From: Pseudoscleropodium purum
Taxonomy: Eukaryota > Streptophyta > Bryopsida > Hypnales > Brachytheciaceae
Direction: 5' to 3'
Assembly: GCA_963969395.1 (NCBI GenBank)
Contig: OZ017795.1
Location: 7,006,001 to 7,070,000 of the forward strand
Length of the DNA: 64,000 bases
Both the position numbers and the translations under genes were made by a program. The notes under the pieces are model-generated. The model was given only the letters and a program-made list of their open reading frames with translations, searched no databases and was not told the DNA's origin. Of this stretch, positions 1 through 13,180 are shown piece after piece. The number at the start of each line of letters is the position of its first letter. Position 1 is the stretch's first letter.

Positions 1-1935
1 ACTTGGATGAAAGAGGACCTCAAGTTACCACTGATGTGTGGAAAGACCAAGGGGTTCTACATCATCTTCAACATAGGGAGTTTTTGCCTAATACTATATC
101 TCAAGAAAGGGACCGGATAGTCCATCGTTTGGCTAGGTTTCATTGGGAGGGTGGCCTTATATTTCGTCGATGGCCGGATGGAACAAGGAGGGTTGTTCCT
201 AGGCCTAACCAACGTCTTCAATTGATACGTCAGGTTCATGAAGAGTTGGGTCATTTTGGAGTGCTTCGTACGTATTCCATGTTACGTGGTTTGTATTGGT
301 GGATGGGCATGCGACAAGAGGTAGCAACCTATGTAGGGAGGTGTGAAGTTTGCGATCGAGTTAGATCAAGCTTCAACACTCTAACTCCCCAATTACAGCC
401 TTTGCCAATCATGGGTTTGGGCTATAGGTGGAGTCTTGATTTTGCCGGGCCATTGATGACTACATCACGAGGTGCTAAGTATGTACTTGTGATGGTAGAG
501 CATTTCAGCAAGTGGATTGAGTTGGTGGCACTACCACAAAATTCCACGGAGTTAGCAGCAGCGGCCTTCCTTGACCGTGTGTTGGCTAGATTTGGAGCTC
601 CAGCTGAGGTGTTAACTGACCAAGGAAGAGAGTTTCTTGGGGCATTTGAAGAGCTTTGCACTAAAGCTCTAATTGATCACCGTACAACATCAAGAAACCA
701 CCCAGAGGCTGATGGATTAGCAGAGAGGGTGGTTCAGACGGTGAAGCGCGGTTTGCGCAAGTATGGGTTGTTGGCAGGCAATCACCGAGATTGGGATTTG
801 AAGTTGCCATGGATAGCAATGGGTTATCAATTCAGTCGACAGGCATCTCTTGCATCTTATAGCCCTTATCAGCTATTGTATGGCAGAGAGCCAATGTTAC
901 CGTCAGCTTTGAGGGAGAAATTAGATCCAGTTGTAGACTTGGATGACTCAAGAATTTGGGCACAAGTACTACATGATCGAGCTGAGTATTTTCAAAGGGC
1001 CATGCCAATGGCTATGGAAAATTTGGCAATAGCGCAACACAGAGATACTCTCAGATATGCGCGCATTAGAAGTGGGACTTATAGGCCTCAACTTCGACGG
1101 TTCAAGGTTGGAGATTACGTGTATTTACAACGTGAGGCACCAACAACCTTGGATGTACGGGCCGGACGGATTATTTTGAGGGTCAAGGCAATTTTGCCTA
1201 GTGGAGTTCTTCTTTTGGAGGGGAAGGATGGACAAGAGTGTAGAGACAACACAAAAAACTGCACTCCTTGTCATTTGCCAATTGAAGGGACTGTGGATCC
1301 AGAGTTGGCAGTGGTTCCACTTGGATTTAAATGTTTTGTATGTGGTGAGAGCAAGGGTGCTGCAACCATGTTATTGTGTGATTCATGTCAACGAGGTTGG
1401 CACATGGCATGTCTTCGACCGCCATTGATTGTTCTTCCTATTAGACGTTGGACTTGTCCTCATTGTAGAAAGTGATTAGCTAGTACTACTTTTTCAAGTG
1501 GTTGTTGATTACTTTTCTCATTGACGGAAGATATACTCATTTTGTAACATTTAATATTGGAGTATGAGCAGTAATTCTTGATATTGAAACTTGGATGGAG
1601 ATTTCGTGGAGTCCAACTACAATATTGGAAGCGATTGAGGATGGGGCTCAATTGTACTCAACTTACCCCTTCATTTATGATTGATTCAAGCTCAGCAATG
1701 GATGGGGGCCTTTCGTCTATCTTCTTCAACATATTGATTACATAGTGAGTGTAGGGAAGTTTATTTCATTGGACTTCTCTTGCTAGCTAAGTTGCGAGGG
1801 CGCTTTACTCAGCTAGGGGGGCAATTGAATGGTTGTTCATTCATGCCTTGTTGTAGTGTGGATTTGCATGTGGGCATGTGTGTATGTAGTAGTACATGTA
1901 GTTTACGACACTTACTGTTAGCGATACGGAGTAAT
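1..1935 (+). mobile_element. 3' end of a Ty3/Gypsy LTR retrotransposon, probably running into its 3' LTR
   Basis: The pol frame stops at 1475. About 340 bases later a purine run with six G (about 1813-1821) looks like the polypurine tract that primes plus-strand synthesis, followed by a possible LTR start (TG at about 1826). The 3' limit of the LTR is not determinable because the 5' LTR lies outside the window; 1935 is a nominal end. The existence of the element is certain from the integrase. The tract and LTR boundary are inference. Confidence 0.7.
3..1475 (+). CDS. Ty3/Gypsy Pol C-terminal part: integrase with C-terminal PHD finger (5' end outside window)
   Basis: The reading frame is open at the window edge, so this is the 3' part of a pol gene and the first codon here is not a true start. 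Residue numbers refer to the 490 residues visible. The integrase zinc-binding HHCC is H79, H84, C114 and C117. The catalytic D,D-35-E triad is D146 (SLDFAGP), D206 (LTDQGREF) and E241 (LAERVVQ). A GPY-like region follows around 365-405. The last 50 residues form a complete C4HC3 PHD finger: C444, C447, C459, C462, H467, C470, C485, C488. Integrase inserts the cDNA copy into host chromatin. In this position many plant chromoviruses carry a chromodomain instead. No stop or frameshift interrupts the visible part, so the copy may be young. Reverse transcriptase and RNase H would lie upstream of the window. Confidence 0.96.
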   Translation: MDERGPQVTTDVWKDQGVLHHLQHREFLPNTISQERDRIVHRLARFHWEGGLIFRRWPDGTRRVVPRPNQRLQLIRQVHEELGHFGVLRTYSMLRGLYWWMGMRQEVATYVGRCEVCDRVRSSFNTLTPQLQPLPIMGLGYRWSLDFAGPLMTTSRGAKYVLVMVEHFSKWIELVALPQNSTELAAAAFLDRVLARFGAPAEVLTDQGREFLGAFEELCTKALIDHRTTSRNHPEADGLAERVVQTVKRGLRKYGLLAGNHRDWDLKLPWIAMGYQFSRQASLASYSPYQLLYGREPMLPSALREKLDPVVDLDDSRIWAQVLHDRAEYFQRAMPMAMENLAIAQHRDTLRYARIRSGTYRPQLRRFKVGDYVYLQREAPTTLDVRAGRIILRVKAILPSGVLLLEGKDGQECRDNTKNCTPCHLPIEGTVDPELAVVPLGFKCFVCGESKGAATMLLCDSCQRGWHMACLRPPLIVLPIRRWTCPHCRK

Positions 1936-4900
1936 ACGACAACCTTCTAAAAGATTCCAACAGTCAATAGAATATTTCAAAATCACTCAAAACATTCTTG
2001 CAACTTTTAGAACATTCTAGACCCTTCTAGTAGTCTATATTTCTAAAAAAGTCAATTCTAAAGTCAACTCGTAATCAAATAATCTATATTTTTAAAAAAT
2101 TAATTTTTAAACAAAATAAATACCACCAATGGATTCTTCACATCCAAAAATGGAAGGATTCTACTCTTCAAATTTCTTAAATAAGTTTTTTTTAAACCCT
2201 AAACCCCCAAAGTCAACGCAAAAGGGCAAAGTTAAACCCTCAATATCTCACAATTTAAAAACTTGTAGAGCAAACTAATACCACCATTAGATTCCTAAAT
2301 CCCCCAAATGGGAGGATAGGTCAAATTTAAACCTCAAAATAAAAAGTCAAAATGTTCAAAAACACCCATATAATCCTAAACTCTAAACCTTAATTATTAA
2401 AAATCTTAGATGGAGTACTGTAGTATATTTTTCGGAATCTAATCTTATTCAACTAAATCCGAGTTCGAACACCAGGGAATCAACTATATAAGGCTAGCGT
2501 AATGTGTTTAAAGGTTACAATGTATAAACGTGCAAAATTCAGATATTTATTTGTTCTTAATCCCACTAAAACCCAAGGTATCACTCAAGTTGTCCATTAG
2601 TAGATGCTATTAACTAATGTATGATGTCTCAGTCCTGTCTAGTGTACTATTGGCTCGTGACAATAGTTCTGGGATAATAGTTCAATGTGGACTGACTTGT
2701 GTATGGATATAGTGCAGAATTTAAACTTTAGTACAACCTACTATAGTACTTTGAAAATAGTACAAATACATGTATTTAATATTTCAAACCAATTTAGAGT
2801 TAAGAGTTTGGAGAGGCTTACAATAAATCACCCCAATGCTCTAGGACAATATGGCCAATATCAAAGATTAGCAACAACCTACAATTCCAAAATTCAAATT
2901 TACAACATATACGTGGAATTTCCAACGTAAACTCTAATAACAATTGATACAAAATAAATAACAAAATTCTAAATCTAATTCCCAATTTAGGGTCACAACC
3001 CAAAGGGCCGTTTGAAAAATTTGACCTTTTATTTCAATTTGTTTTTAATGAATGATTTTGAAATTTTTTTTTAATTAAAAGCCTTTAGGCCCTATTCCCG
3101 TACAATATCCACCCAAGACCCCGGTTGATACCCTCCTCAAATACCCTGGCAATACCCACATCTGATTGATACCCTTTTACCCGTATAATAATCGGTAGAT
3201 ATCCGTCCTCGTGAGATACCCTCGGACTAACTGGTCCGACGGACTTCACCCCAGCAAACTGCCTTCGATTACCGGCCCGACCCCCGTCTGTTCGTTGTCG
3301 CCCTGTTTGTGACTGAACTTTGGCGACCTGCTTCGTCGCCGCGGCTGTCTACTCCCCATGCCTCTGAATGTTGTGAATTTATACAATTTGATCTAATTGG
3401 TCAAATTTCTCGATATTGTTTTGCAAAATCCGTGCTCGCTTGATTGATGAAGTCTTCACCAAACCTCAATGGATCACAATTCAACCAAATCTACCAAAAT
3501 TGTCAATGTTTGACCGCATTTATGAATGTCGGCTGCGACTCAAATTCTTTCCCAATTTCAGACTGCCTCGGTATTCCTCCAAATTTCGAGTTCCCTTACC
3601 TTGAACTCTGATTTCGACCTCTTGTTCGTCAAATCCCACTCACTCTACTTTTCCCAATCGGAAATTTTGACAATTCTGCTTCAGTTTGGTTGGAAGATCA
3701 CAATTTCCCCAGCCCCACCTTAGGAAGTAGGTCCGTCAAAGCTTTGCACACAATGATCAGTTGGCAATCTAAGATTCTGAGAATTATCGCACAAATGTTG
3801 CCAATTACACACTACACCTCAATTCCAAAAGCAAGATTACACACTCCAATTAAACAACCCAATTACACAGGTAACCAACACATTTATAATTACTCATTTT
3901 ATTATATTCAACGCATCATGCACAAAAATTACAGCACAAATTTAAACAGCGCAATTGAATGTGAAGCTCAGCACTGATAGAGAAGAATACAAATACCACA
4001 TGGGAGAGAAAGAGAGAAAAAAAAAATGAGAGAAAGAGAGAAATAAAAGGAGAAATTCGAGGGGTGATCAGAGGTGGTACGAGGCGCGTCTCGACCTGTG
4101 GAATCTCCTCGCACGCCTCTGAATCCCTAATTTCCCATCTTTTCTTTATTTGTGCCAGTCTCTTTATCTTTTTCCTTTTCTTTTTATCTTTTTCTTTCTG
4201 GAACTTTTACTTTAATTTTTTTTTTGCCTTTTTTTGCCCTTTTCTATTAATTTGTGGCTATTTACTAAAATATCTTTGTACTTTTTGGAACTTTTAGTGT
4301 ACTTTGAACTACTTTAACACTAAATACTCAAAATATATATAAATAATATAGGAAATGCCACAAAAAATTGAAAAAGTTCTATAAAAAGTTAAAAAAATTA
4401 GACTACAAGTACCATAATCTAAATTAATTATTGTATTTTATTATCATCAATTTCATCTACTTATATTTTATGCATTAAATGTTCACTTGCTGTGAATTAT
4501 GTCAATTTGAAATCACACAAAGAAAACCCCCTAAAATTGTAATCAACATGAAATTGAATAAAAACAATAGAGACAAAGTTGCAATTTTTTTTTAAATTTC
4601 AAATTAACATTAATCATTGACTATTGAGACGTATAGCTCATACTACTTGCAACCTAAAATCTTGAAAAATAGAAATGTTGTATTTTACTTATTCTAATTT
4701 CTAAACCTTCAGTCTTATAAAGAAGATGTACATTACCATGCACTCCAATTTTACTCATCAAAAATCTAAATACAATGAGTGATAGCTTAGTAGAAAGCTA
4801 ACATAATTTATGACTATGAAAAATTCATTGCAAATAAAAAACTTGTCTGTTTTTTAAGATTAGTCGAAGGCTCTACCTTTTTTCGAAAAAAGCATCAAAT

Positions 4901-7900
4901 CTTCTTCTACTCAAATTAGTACAATTTATAATTCGCAATTCTAAATCAAGCAAATGAGACCATTTTTAAAACTTTACATTAAGATACACAATTTCTTAAG
5001 ATTTAATTTTTAAATTCTCAAAATACAACAGACAATAGTCCTTCAAACTTTTAGACCTTACTGATAATAAAGAGAGACAATAAATTATATCCCCTATTTC
5101 CTCCATCTTATCTTCTATATAAACTATACAAAACAAGTGAATTTTAGTTTACATTTTGATCATGTGGCTTTCCTAAAATCCATTGATTATGAAATTTGGC
5201 CATAAAACTAATTCAATATTCTTAGGTAGAAGATAAAACATCTTAAAGTTACTAAAAAACAAACTATTTGAATAGTTTTCTTGTACAACTTTATAAATAC
5301 AAAATTATTTTAAAAAAACACTTCAAATATGAAATGAAAAACTAAAAATTCAAATATGACTAATAATGGTATACAACTAGAGTTCCAATTGGAATATCAT
5401 TCTATTTGCAAGAACATGAAGATGTGTATATCAGTAGTAATAATATAATTGGCACATAATGTGCCTTAATTAAAGGATTGTGTAAGTGTTTTGATCTTCA
5501 CTCGCAAAATCAAATATACATAACCAAGTTTTATATTAATTCTAAACTCTATGGGTAAGTAGGTTTATAATAATGAGTTGTCTTTCAAGCAATGGAGCTT
5601 TTTACTAAGTCTACGGTTAATCCTAAGTGCAAATTTTCAGAAAAAAAGGAACTTTTAGGATTAATATCAATGTTTAACAAATTTCTAACTTCTTTTGCTT
5701 TCAATGTTTCGTCTTACCCTATGTTAGTCAATAATTATCTTAATTTTAAATGGGGTTGGTTTTGGAGTCCTAAAATTAATCTTAATATATTTTAAAAATT
5801 ATTCTATTATAAGTTAGTCTTTCTATTTTTAAGGGATTTATTTCTTTAATCTTTTTGGTTGATTTTAATTCTATTTTTAATGTTAATTATTCCTATCTCT
5901 TTTAATCCTAATTTTCTACTTTTTAATTAAGTTAATTCAACTATTTTAAGTGTTTTAATGGAATTTGGAATTTTAAGTGAATTTTGACCATTAATGGTTC
6001 ATCAAAATTCACCTTGCTCTTTTTTGTCTTCCTTGGTTGAAATAATTAAACTTCTAATTTCTTTGTTGATTCTATTCCTAATTATTTTAAGTGTTAATTT
6101 CTTAATTAATTTGGTAATTAAATTTTACTACATGTAATGATTAAAATTTAATTGTTAGATTCTTGTTGGTTTTTATCTTTAATTGTTATTTGCTTTAATG
6201 TGATAATTAATTTTCTATGGTTTAAAAGTTAAAATATGAATTAATTTTTGCACCCAAAGTAAAGGTTATTTATGAGAAATTTTAACCATTGACTAGTTTG
6301 GCAAATTTCAAATAATTTTTATTTATTGTTGGGAATTCAAAACTTAATTATGTTTCTAACCTTTTTTTACTTTTATCTTTAATTTTTTTCTTCAAATTCA
6401 ACTCTAGATAAGTTCTAAGATGTTTCCAAAATATTCTCTTGGATGATTCTCTAATTTTTCATTCATTGTTTAAGCTAACTTCATTCACTCACTATTTTTT
6501 TTCTTTTTTATCAGAATTTTATGATTAACAACTTTTTAAAAAGCTATGGGAATTTCCTCATTGATTGTTTCATGCTCAAGTTGTATCACAAAGTCCATCC
6601 CTTATCATACATGTGTTCTATTTACTCTTTATTTTCGGTTTTTGACATTTGAGAATTTGCGGATTAGTAGTTATTTCACATGTTCTTTCCCTTGTTCCAA
6701 TTTTAAATATTTTTTCTTCTCTCTATTTTAGTTTTGCTTCCTCTTAGACTCATTTTATCCAAGGATATCTTAATTCTCTTTTATCTTTAAAAGTTTATGA
6801 TAATTGTTTTAATTTTTCTATCCTTTTTAATTTATTCTACCATACTCTACTCTAATACTTTCTTTTCTTTTTATGTGTTTTTCTTTTCTTTTCTCTAAGG
6901 CCTTATTTTTCAAAGGCAAATCTTTAAAATCTAATCTTTTAGAATGTAGCTAACCTACTTTGAAGTCAAATTCAAGGCAATTAAGCCAATTCTGACTTTT
7001 CTTTGATTTAATAAATTTTTAGAATTTCTTCAAAGTCAAATGATTTTTTAAGTTGTTTTTTATTCATTGACTTTGGCTTCTACCTTAAACTATGTCAAAG
7101 AAATGCTTTTAAATCCAAAAAGTGCCTAACCTTGACTTTTTTGGCTTCTCTCCTTCTTTTACAACTTTGTATTAGCTTCAAGTTTGCAATTGCAATTCAA
7201 ATCTTTCTTTGTCTAGTTGAAAGCTCATGTATTTGTAATTGATTGATAAGTTGATGCTTATGTGTTTAGTCCCAATTCCATTCTGTATTAAATTGCAAGG
7301 AATTAACAATTGGACAGGATGAACCTGGATTACGAAAGCCAAAGATAATTGAATTGGTTTGTTGAACTAAGCAACTGTGATTCAAGTGTTACTGGTATGT
7401 ATTCGAATGGTATCCACTTGGCTTATTCATTTAAACTATAACTTGCAAATTGACCTCCTTCTACTTATTGATCCTTAGTTAGCTGAAGTGGGCCTCTCTG
7501 TTATGAAAATTCAGCCTTTAGCTTACTAATTGAACTTTAACTTATTGATTTAGACTTTCTTCTGTAAGAATTTAGCCCTAGATGGCTGATTTTGAACTCT
7601 AGCTATTCATTTGGACCTTTTTATGTGAAAATTTAACTTTAGATGGCTAATTTTGGTCTCCTTATGTGAAATTAAGCCTTTGACTTGTTGTTGAACTTTA
7701 GCTTACTAATTCAATTTTGGTTGCTAATTGAATCTTCTAGCCTCCTAGGAGATACTACAATTCAGATTTTTTATGTTTTTTTGATAAAACTAATATATGG
7801 CGGTTATTGCCAAAGTGGTTTTAAAACTAAAATTGGGGTCTCTGTATTGGGACCTTTCAATCTAATAAAAACAAAGAAATTCCATAGAAGTGTGAAACTT

Positions 7901-10900
7901 CACTGTCTTTAATTTAAGCCCGTTTTTAAGACACAAATACTATAAAAAAGTTATACTTGCAGGTGAAGTTTCGCCGTATTTGAGGGATTAACTTCAAATT
8001 TTGGAACAATTTTACAAGAATTCCGTTACATGAGACTTATGAAAGGTTGGTATCAACGAATTCTCTCCAAAATAATACTCTTCACTCTCTCCAATCCACA
8101 AAATCTCTATCAAATCTATAGGGGATATTATGAAAGATTGGAAATCCCACACAAAAGTTTTAATAGAAACAAAATTAGTATATAATTCACCAAATAAGAC
8201 TCAAATTAAAAAATCCAAGGGTTCAAGCTAATGGCATTGTCAAAATTCGACTTAAATAATCTTTAGGGTAAGTATCTAAATTCAAGAAACACAAAGATTT
8301 TCATAATAATTCAAAAATATGAAGATTGCAAACATTTCAAAAGGACCCTACATCCTTTGAAATGGCTCAAAAAACACAATGAATTATAAAAAACACAAGG
8401 AACTTGGACACTCATTAAAACTTCTTTAACAAAGTAACCTGGTATGACCTAAATGAAAAACGAACTAAATGTTTTGTATTGGTGGGTCTCAAACCACCGT
8501 GAAGATTTGATCTCGAGTGATCAAAGGACACAAAATAATCACAAAAGAGGTATAAAAGGAGTTGGTAGGAGCCCTTTTATACGTTTCTAGGGCTCTCATT
8601 TATTTCCTTTTATAGAAAAAAACTACCTAAGTAAACTAAAACCTACTAAAAATCACAATTACTATGCCTAATTCTACCCTACAACTAAATATCCTATAAC
8701 TTTTGGAGAAAAATTTAAAATGAGAAATGAACTTCATCTCTAGATTTAGAAGACCCTTTTTAGCCTAAAGACTCCTTAATCCCCAACTCCCAAGTTAAAT
8801 TCCTTAAAAAAGACAATGTTTTCCAATCTGATGAAAAAGGTGGAAAACTAATTTTTGGAATTTGTAGATTTTACTAATTTTGACTAGCTTGGATTGTTTA
8901 GAAGGTCCAAGAATGTACAAGAAGAGTCCAAGATGACTTAATTTAGTTTCTGTATGTTCATGGTTCGCTCGTCAATTGCGGAATGTTTTTAGAGTTTTGT
9001 TAAATTTCGATAGTACCACCGGTTCAGGTAGTTATCGATGTCGGAATGTCATAAAATTTGAGTAGGCTTTTATTTAGACTAAAACACACTGTCTTAATTT
9101 TTACTCAAATTTTACCCTTACTAAATGAATTTTCATGAATTTTTCCGGTTTTGGTGAGTTCGGTTGACTTTCCATGGAATCATATTCTATAATTTGAAAA
9201 ATTACCAAACTTTTTGGAAAACTTCTAAAAAGTCCCCAAATCTTTTGTGCAAATTTCCAGATCCAACTTACACTTTGTTTAGGAGAAAAAATTTCTCTCT
9301 TCCTAATTTTAATTCCTCCAAAGAGGAATCATTTCTATATTAGGGAATTTTGACGACCTAGCTTCACCATTATGTTTTTAACATGTTTCTAAGCTAGAAA
9401 CACCTCTTTGCTTGTCGCAATCGCCTACTTATAGCTTTCATGGATTTTGACTTATAAAGTCATATATAATGATTTTTTCACCTTTTTCACTTTTTATAGT
9501 GATTTTTTTCTAATCTTTTATTGTGGGCTTCTAAGTTACCAAAGAAGCTAGAGTAACTCCAATTCCACTAATTTTAACCATTCTTTTTTGCATGCACTCT
9601 TACTGTCATAATTCTATTGAGTTTTTATTGAGTTTTTGGTCTTTATATGTTGATCACAATTAGAATCGCTTCCAAACTATATTCTGACACTTAAACACCT
9701 ATTCTAGATACTTATACTCATAAAGAGCATGTTTGGGGCATTTTCAATGCTCTTGGAGTTTAATCCCATTACATATAGTTTAGTACAAATTTTTTGTAAA
9801 ATCACTCAAATGGTCATTTTGACCACAATTTACTCATAAAAATGAATAAAAAATAGTAAGAAATAGACTTTGAGTCCCAAGTGACATCCTCAGGGCTTAT
9901 AGGTTAATTGGCTCTTCTAACCATTATTAATAACCACAACTCCCTTTAATAAGCCTAATCATGCAATTATATTGATGATCGTTTAAACCTTCAAAACATT
10001 CTTCATATAATTTTACAGCTGTTGAACTCAACGCATCCAACCTGCAACAAAATCATTAATCTCCAAGCATCACGTTAAAGATTTGTGTGCCATCATTTCT
10101 CCATGTGAGGTTATTTCGGTGGCCCAGATGATTTAGCTTCATCTTGTAGTCACCTTTAAGCACTTACATCTTCCTTCTTTTCATCTCTACTTCTAATAGT
10201 TTTCTTCCTTCTTCATTTTTGCTTTTGAGTCATCCCTCCTCTTTTTTTTTTTCTTTTTACAAATATGATTTTATATTCTCTTTTCAAAACCCTTTAGGCA
10301 TATAATTAACCCTCAAGCAATTTTTTTTATAAAAGTATCACCTTAGAATAAGTTTTTCTCTCAATTATTCATTATAAAAATCTTATTGTAAAAAGAGGAG
10401 TATGAGTGTTTATTTACTCACCCTTAATAAATAACGAGCACAACCGAGTTCTATAAATCTTGATTAAATTTGCCCTAGGGGTGTCTAGCATCAATCCACT
10501 ATGCTTTTCAAGCAATGGATCTTTTCTAATTCCTAAATATGTATACTTTGCAATATAACCAAGAATTTAACAACAATCTTCACTAATTATTCCTAATCTT
10601 TGCACTTAATTAAACTACATTAGTTTGAAATAAAAATACAAACTGTCTAAATTTAGACTTTTGAAGTGAAAAAAATTACACCATTTTTAAAAATACAAAA
10701 TTCACCTTCATACAATTCTTCTAGTGAAAATTATAGACATATAAAGTTTTGCCTTGAAAAAGCCTCTAAAACTTCATCCACATTTTTCTACCAATCTACA
10801 ATTCAATTTTATCTTCGGATTTTATTTTTAGCTCTAATATTTTTATTACTATTTAAGGTTTTAATATCAATCCTATTGGATGATTTTTACTAACTTTCAA

Positions 10901-11023
10901 TTGTTATAACCTTTCAACTTCATCCATTCATATCTTGCTCATTTTAGCTTCAAATCCTAAATATAATATATTTGTGGAATCCTTTAGACAAAATCGATAA
11001 GGTTTTTATATTATATCTTGAGA
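1936..11023. other. AT-rich intergenic DNA without recognisable genes
   Basis: No open frame here resembles a known protein; the longest are short, low-complexity and rich in F, I, L, K and N. A GC-richer fragment at about 3090-3365 and another at 4060-4130 contrast with the surroundings and may be relics of a retroelement or captured sequence. A GA-rich purine stretch lies at 4001-4045. At 7360-7740 a degenerate motif (CTTTAGCTTACTAATT / TAGATGGCTGATTTTG variants) recurs irregularly. The segment 8030-8900 resembles 12600-13500. Confidence 0.6.
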
Positions 11024-11105
11024 AAAATATAACCTTCAGGTTCTAAATGGTACTTGTGATTTGATTAAATCACAAGTACCATTTAGAACCTGAAGGTTAT
11101 ATTTT
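11024..11105. repeat. Perfect 39-bp inverted repeat with a 4-nt spacer
   Basis: Left arm 11024-11062 and right arm 11067-11105 are exact reverse complements, separated by GATT. The core is AACCTTCAGGTTCTAAATGG and its complement. Transcribed from either strand this would form a near-perfect hairpin. It is followed by two direct copies of a TGCAATGGAATTTAACTTAG segment (from about 11114 and 11147). No protein is encoded. It may be a young inverted duplication or a small-RNA precursor-like locus; nothing shows expression. Confidence 0.9.
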
Positions 11106-11856
11106 AATAGAAATGCAATGGAATTTAACTTAGTAGAAATTCTATTGCAATGGAATTTAACTTAGTAGTTCACCTCGTAATTTGCTTCATCCAAGAGATG
11201 GTTGAAAACTCCCTCAAACTCCTCTTTGTTGACCATGTTTAAAATCTCTTGATATTTTTGCTCACAGCTTAAAGAGTTGGTTTTGATACCACTTACAAGT
11301 TGTTTTTTAAGCTTTCTTTCTTTCCCTTCACTACTCTTTTTTTCTACTAAAACACTTTTCAACTTCAATTATTGTCAAAATTTCAATGGTTTGTTGAGGA
11401 TCTCTTCTATCCTTCTTCTATTCTTTTCTTTCAATTATTTAAGCTTCATTCTTTTTCTATCTTCTAGACAATCATTTCTCATAGATCAAAAAAATAATTG
11501 AAAATGACTAGGTTCGCTTGATCTATCTTATTTTATCTAAATTCTCATTGGTTGGATGAATTTCTTTGAGATTTCTCCTTCTTCCTTCTCTTCTCCTTCT
11601 CCCAACTATAATTCATCTAAATTTTTTGCATTCAAAACACAACTACCATTCTATTTGAATTTTTAAACTTTATTTTGAAATTGGTACACTAATGAGTGAG
11701 AGAATGGTGAGCTTAATTGAGACTAAATACTACACCTTTAATTGCTAATTCTACTTCTTTGTCTTCAAATTGCAATTCTGAATGCTATTTTCTTCTCTCT
11801 AATTTTTAATTTCTATTTTCTTTCTAATTTCTACTTCTATGTGCATTAACTCGCAA

Positions 11857-12505
11857 TCCGACTTTTGATAAATTATCGTTTTTAAAAGTTTGTGATTTTT
11901 TATAGATAGAACCTTCTACTAGCATTCTGAAACTATAAGACACTTGTAATTTGGACTTTCCTAGCAAAACTTATGCATAGATGAAGTTTAGTCACTAATT
12001 AGTATTTAAAAACTTCATTTGCTCATAACTTCTTCTTTTCAACTTGGCTTTCTACATACTTTATGTTGCTAAAAGGCTATGATCTTCTACTCTTAGATTC
12101 TAAACTTAATTTTTCCCTATCATTCCTTTCTAGAGGTCTAAATTCATTCTTAGTCTCAACTCTAAATAAACGATTAGTTTGCAGTGTAACTTTTGACAGC
12201 TTATTATTTTTAGATTTTAGGGATTCTTTTATGGATAAAACCTCTTACTAGCTTTCCAAAATGAGAAGACACTTGTAATTTGGACGTTTCTACTAAAAAT
12301 TATGCATAGATGAAATTTAGTCACTAATTAGTACTTCAAAACTTCATCCGCTTAAAACTTCCTCATTTCAACTTGGATTTCTATGTGCCTTATGTTTTTG
12401 AAAAACTCTCAATCTCTATTATTAGATTATCAATTCAAATCTATATTGTCATTCTTTTCTAAAGGTCTAATTCTACTTTTGACCTCAGCTATGAATAAAT
12501 GTTAA
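11857..12505. repeat. Diverged tandem duplication, unit about 331 bp
   Basis: Two head-to-tail units start near 11857 (CGACTTTTGATAAATTAT) and 12188 (AACTTTTGACAGCTTATT). They share ordered blocks such as GACACTTGTAATTTGGAC and TTAGTCACTAATTAGTA. Neither unit carries a convincing open reading frame. Confidence 0.75.
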
Positions 12506-13161
12506 CTACAAAGAAGCTAACCAACTTACTTTCACAACTACTAAGTTCAAAGCTTCACCATCTATTGTAAAATTATCCAAATTCTTCAACAATTCTAAAG
12601 TTTAAGGTCAAAGCTTCAGTGTCTCACACAAAACATTTAACTTATACAAGAATTACGTCAAGATATAAGGGAAACAATTTAAAATAAAAAGTTAATACAA
12701 AACACTTGTTAATACAAGAAATTTAGACACAACAAGTTATTACTAAATATACACAAACTCTAGGAAAATTCTCAATGAAAAAAATTTCACTTGGAAGACT
12801 AGAACATTTATGATTTCACAAACTAAAAACTCCCCAAAGCGACATCGTCAAAGTATGATGGAGAATATTTCTAGGATTAGTAAACAAATACTTAAAACCA
12901 ACAAGAATTTCAATAAAAATTAAAAAACACATGCAATACAAGGTAAGTTTGAAGGGACCCCAATGTCCTTCAAAAAAACTTCTAAAACAACAACAATGAA
13001 GCAAAAAGTTGCTCCAGAAATACAATTTTGGCAATGTGGCTGAAAATGATCAAAATCCAACTAAATGGACCTACAATGAAATGATGCGGTTCTAAAATGA
13101 ATCTAGAAGGGGTTTTGAGAGAGAAATGAGAGTTTTTATATACTTTCTCAAGGGCCTCACT

Positions 13162-13180
13162 CCCCCCCCCCCCCCCCCCC
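13162..13180. repeat. Poly-C tract (19 C)
   Basis: Uninterrupted run of 19 cytosines in otherwise AT-rich DNA; likely hypervariable and prone to miscalling. Confidence 0.9.
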
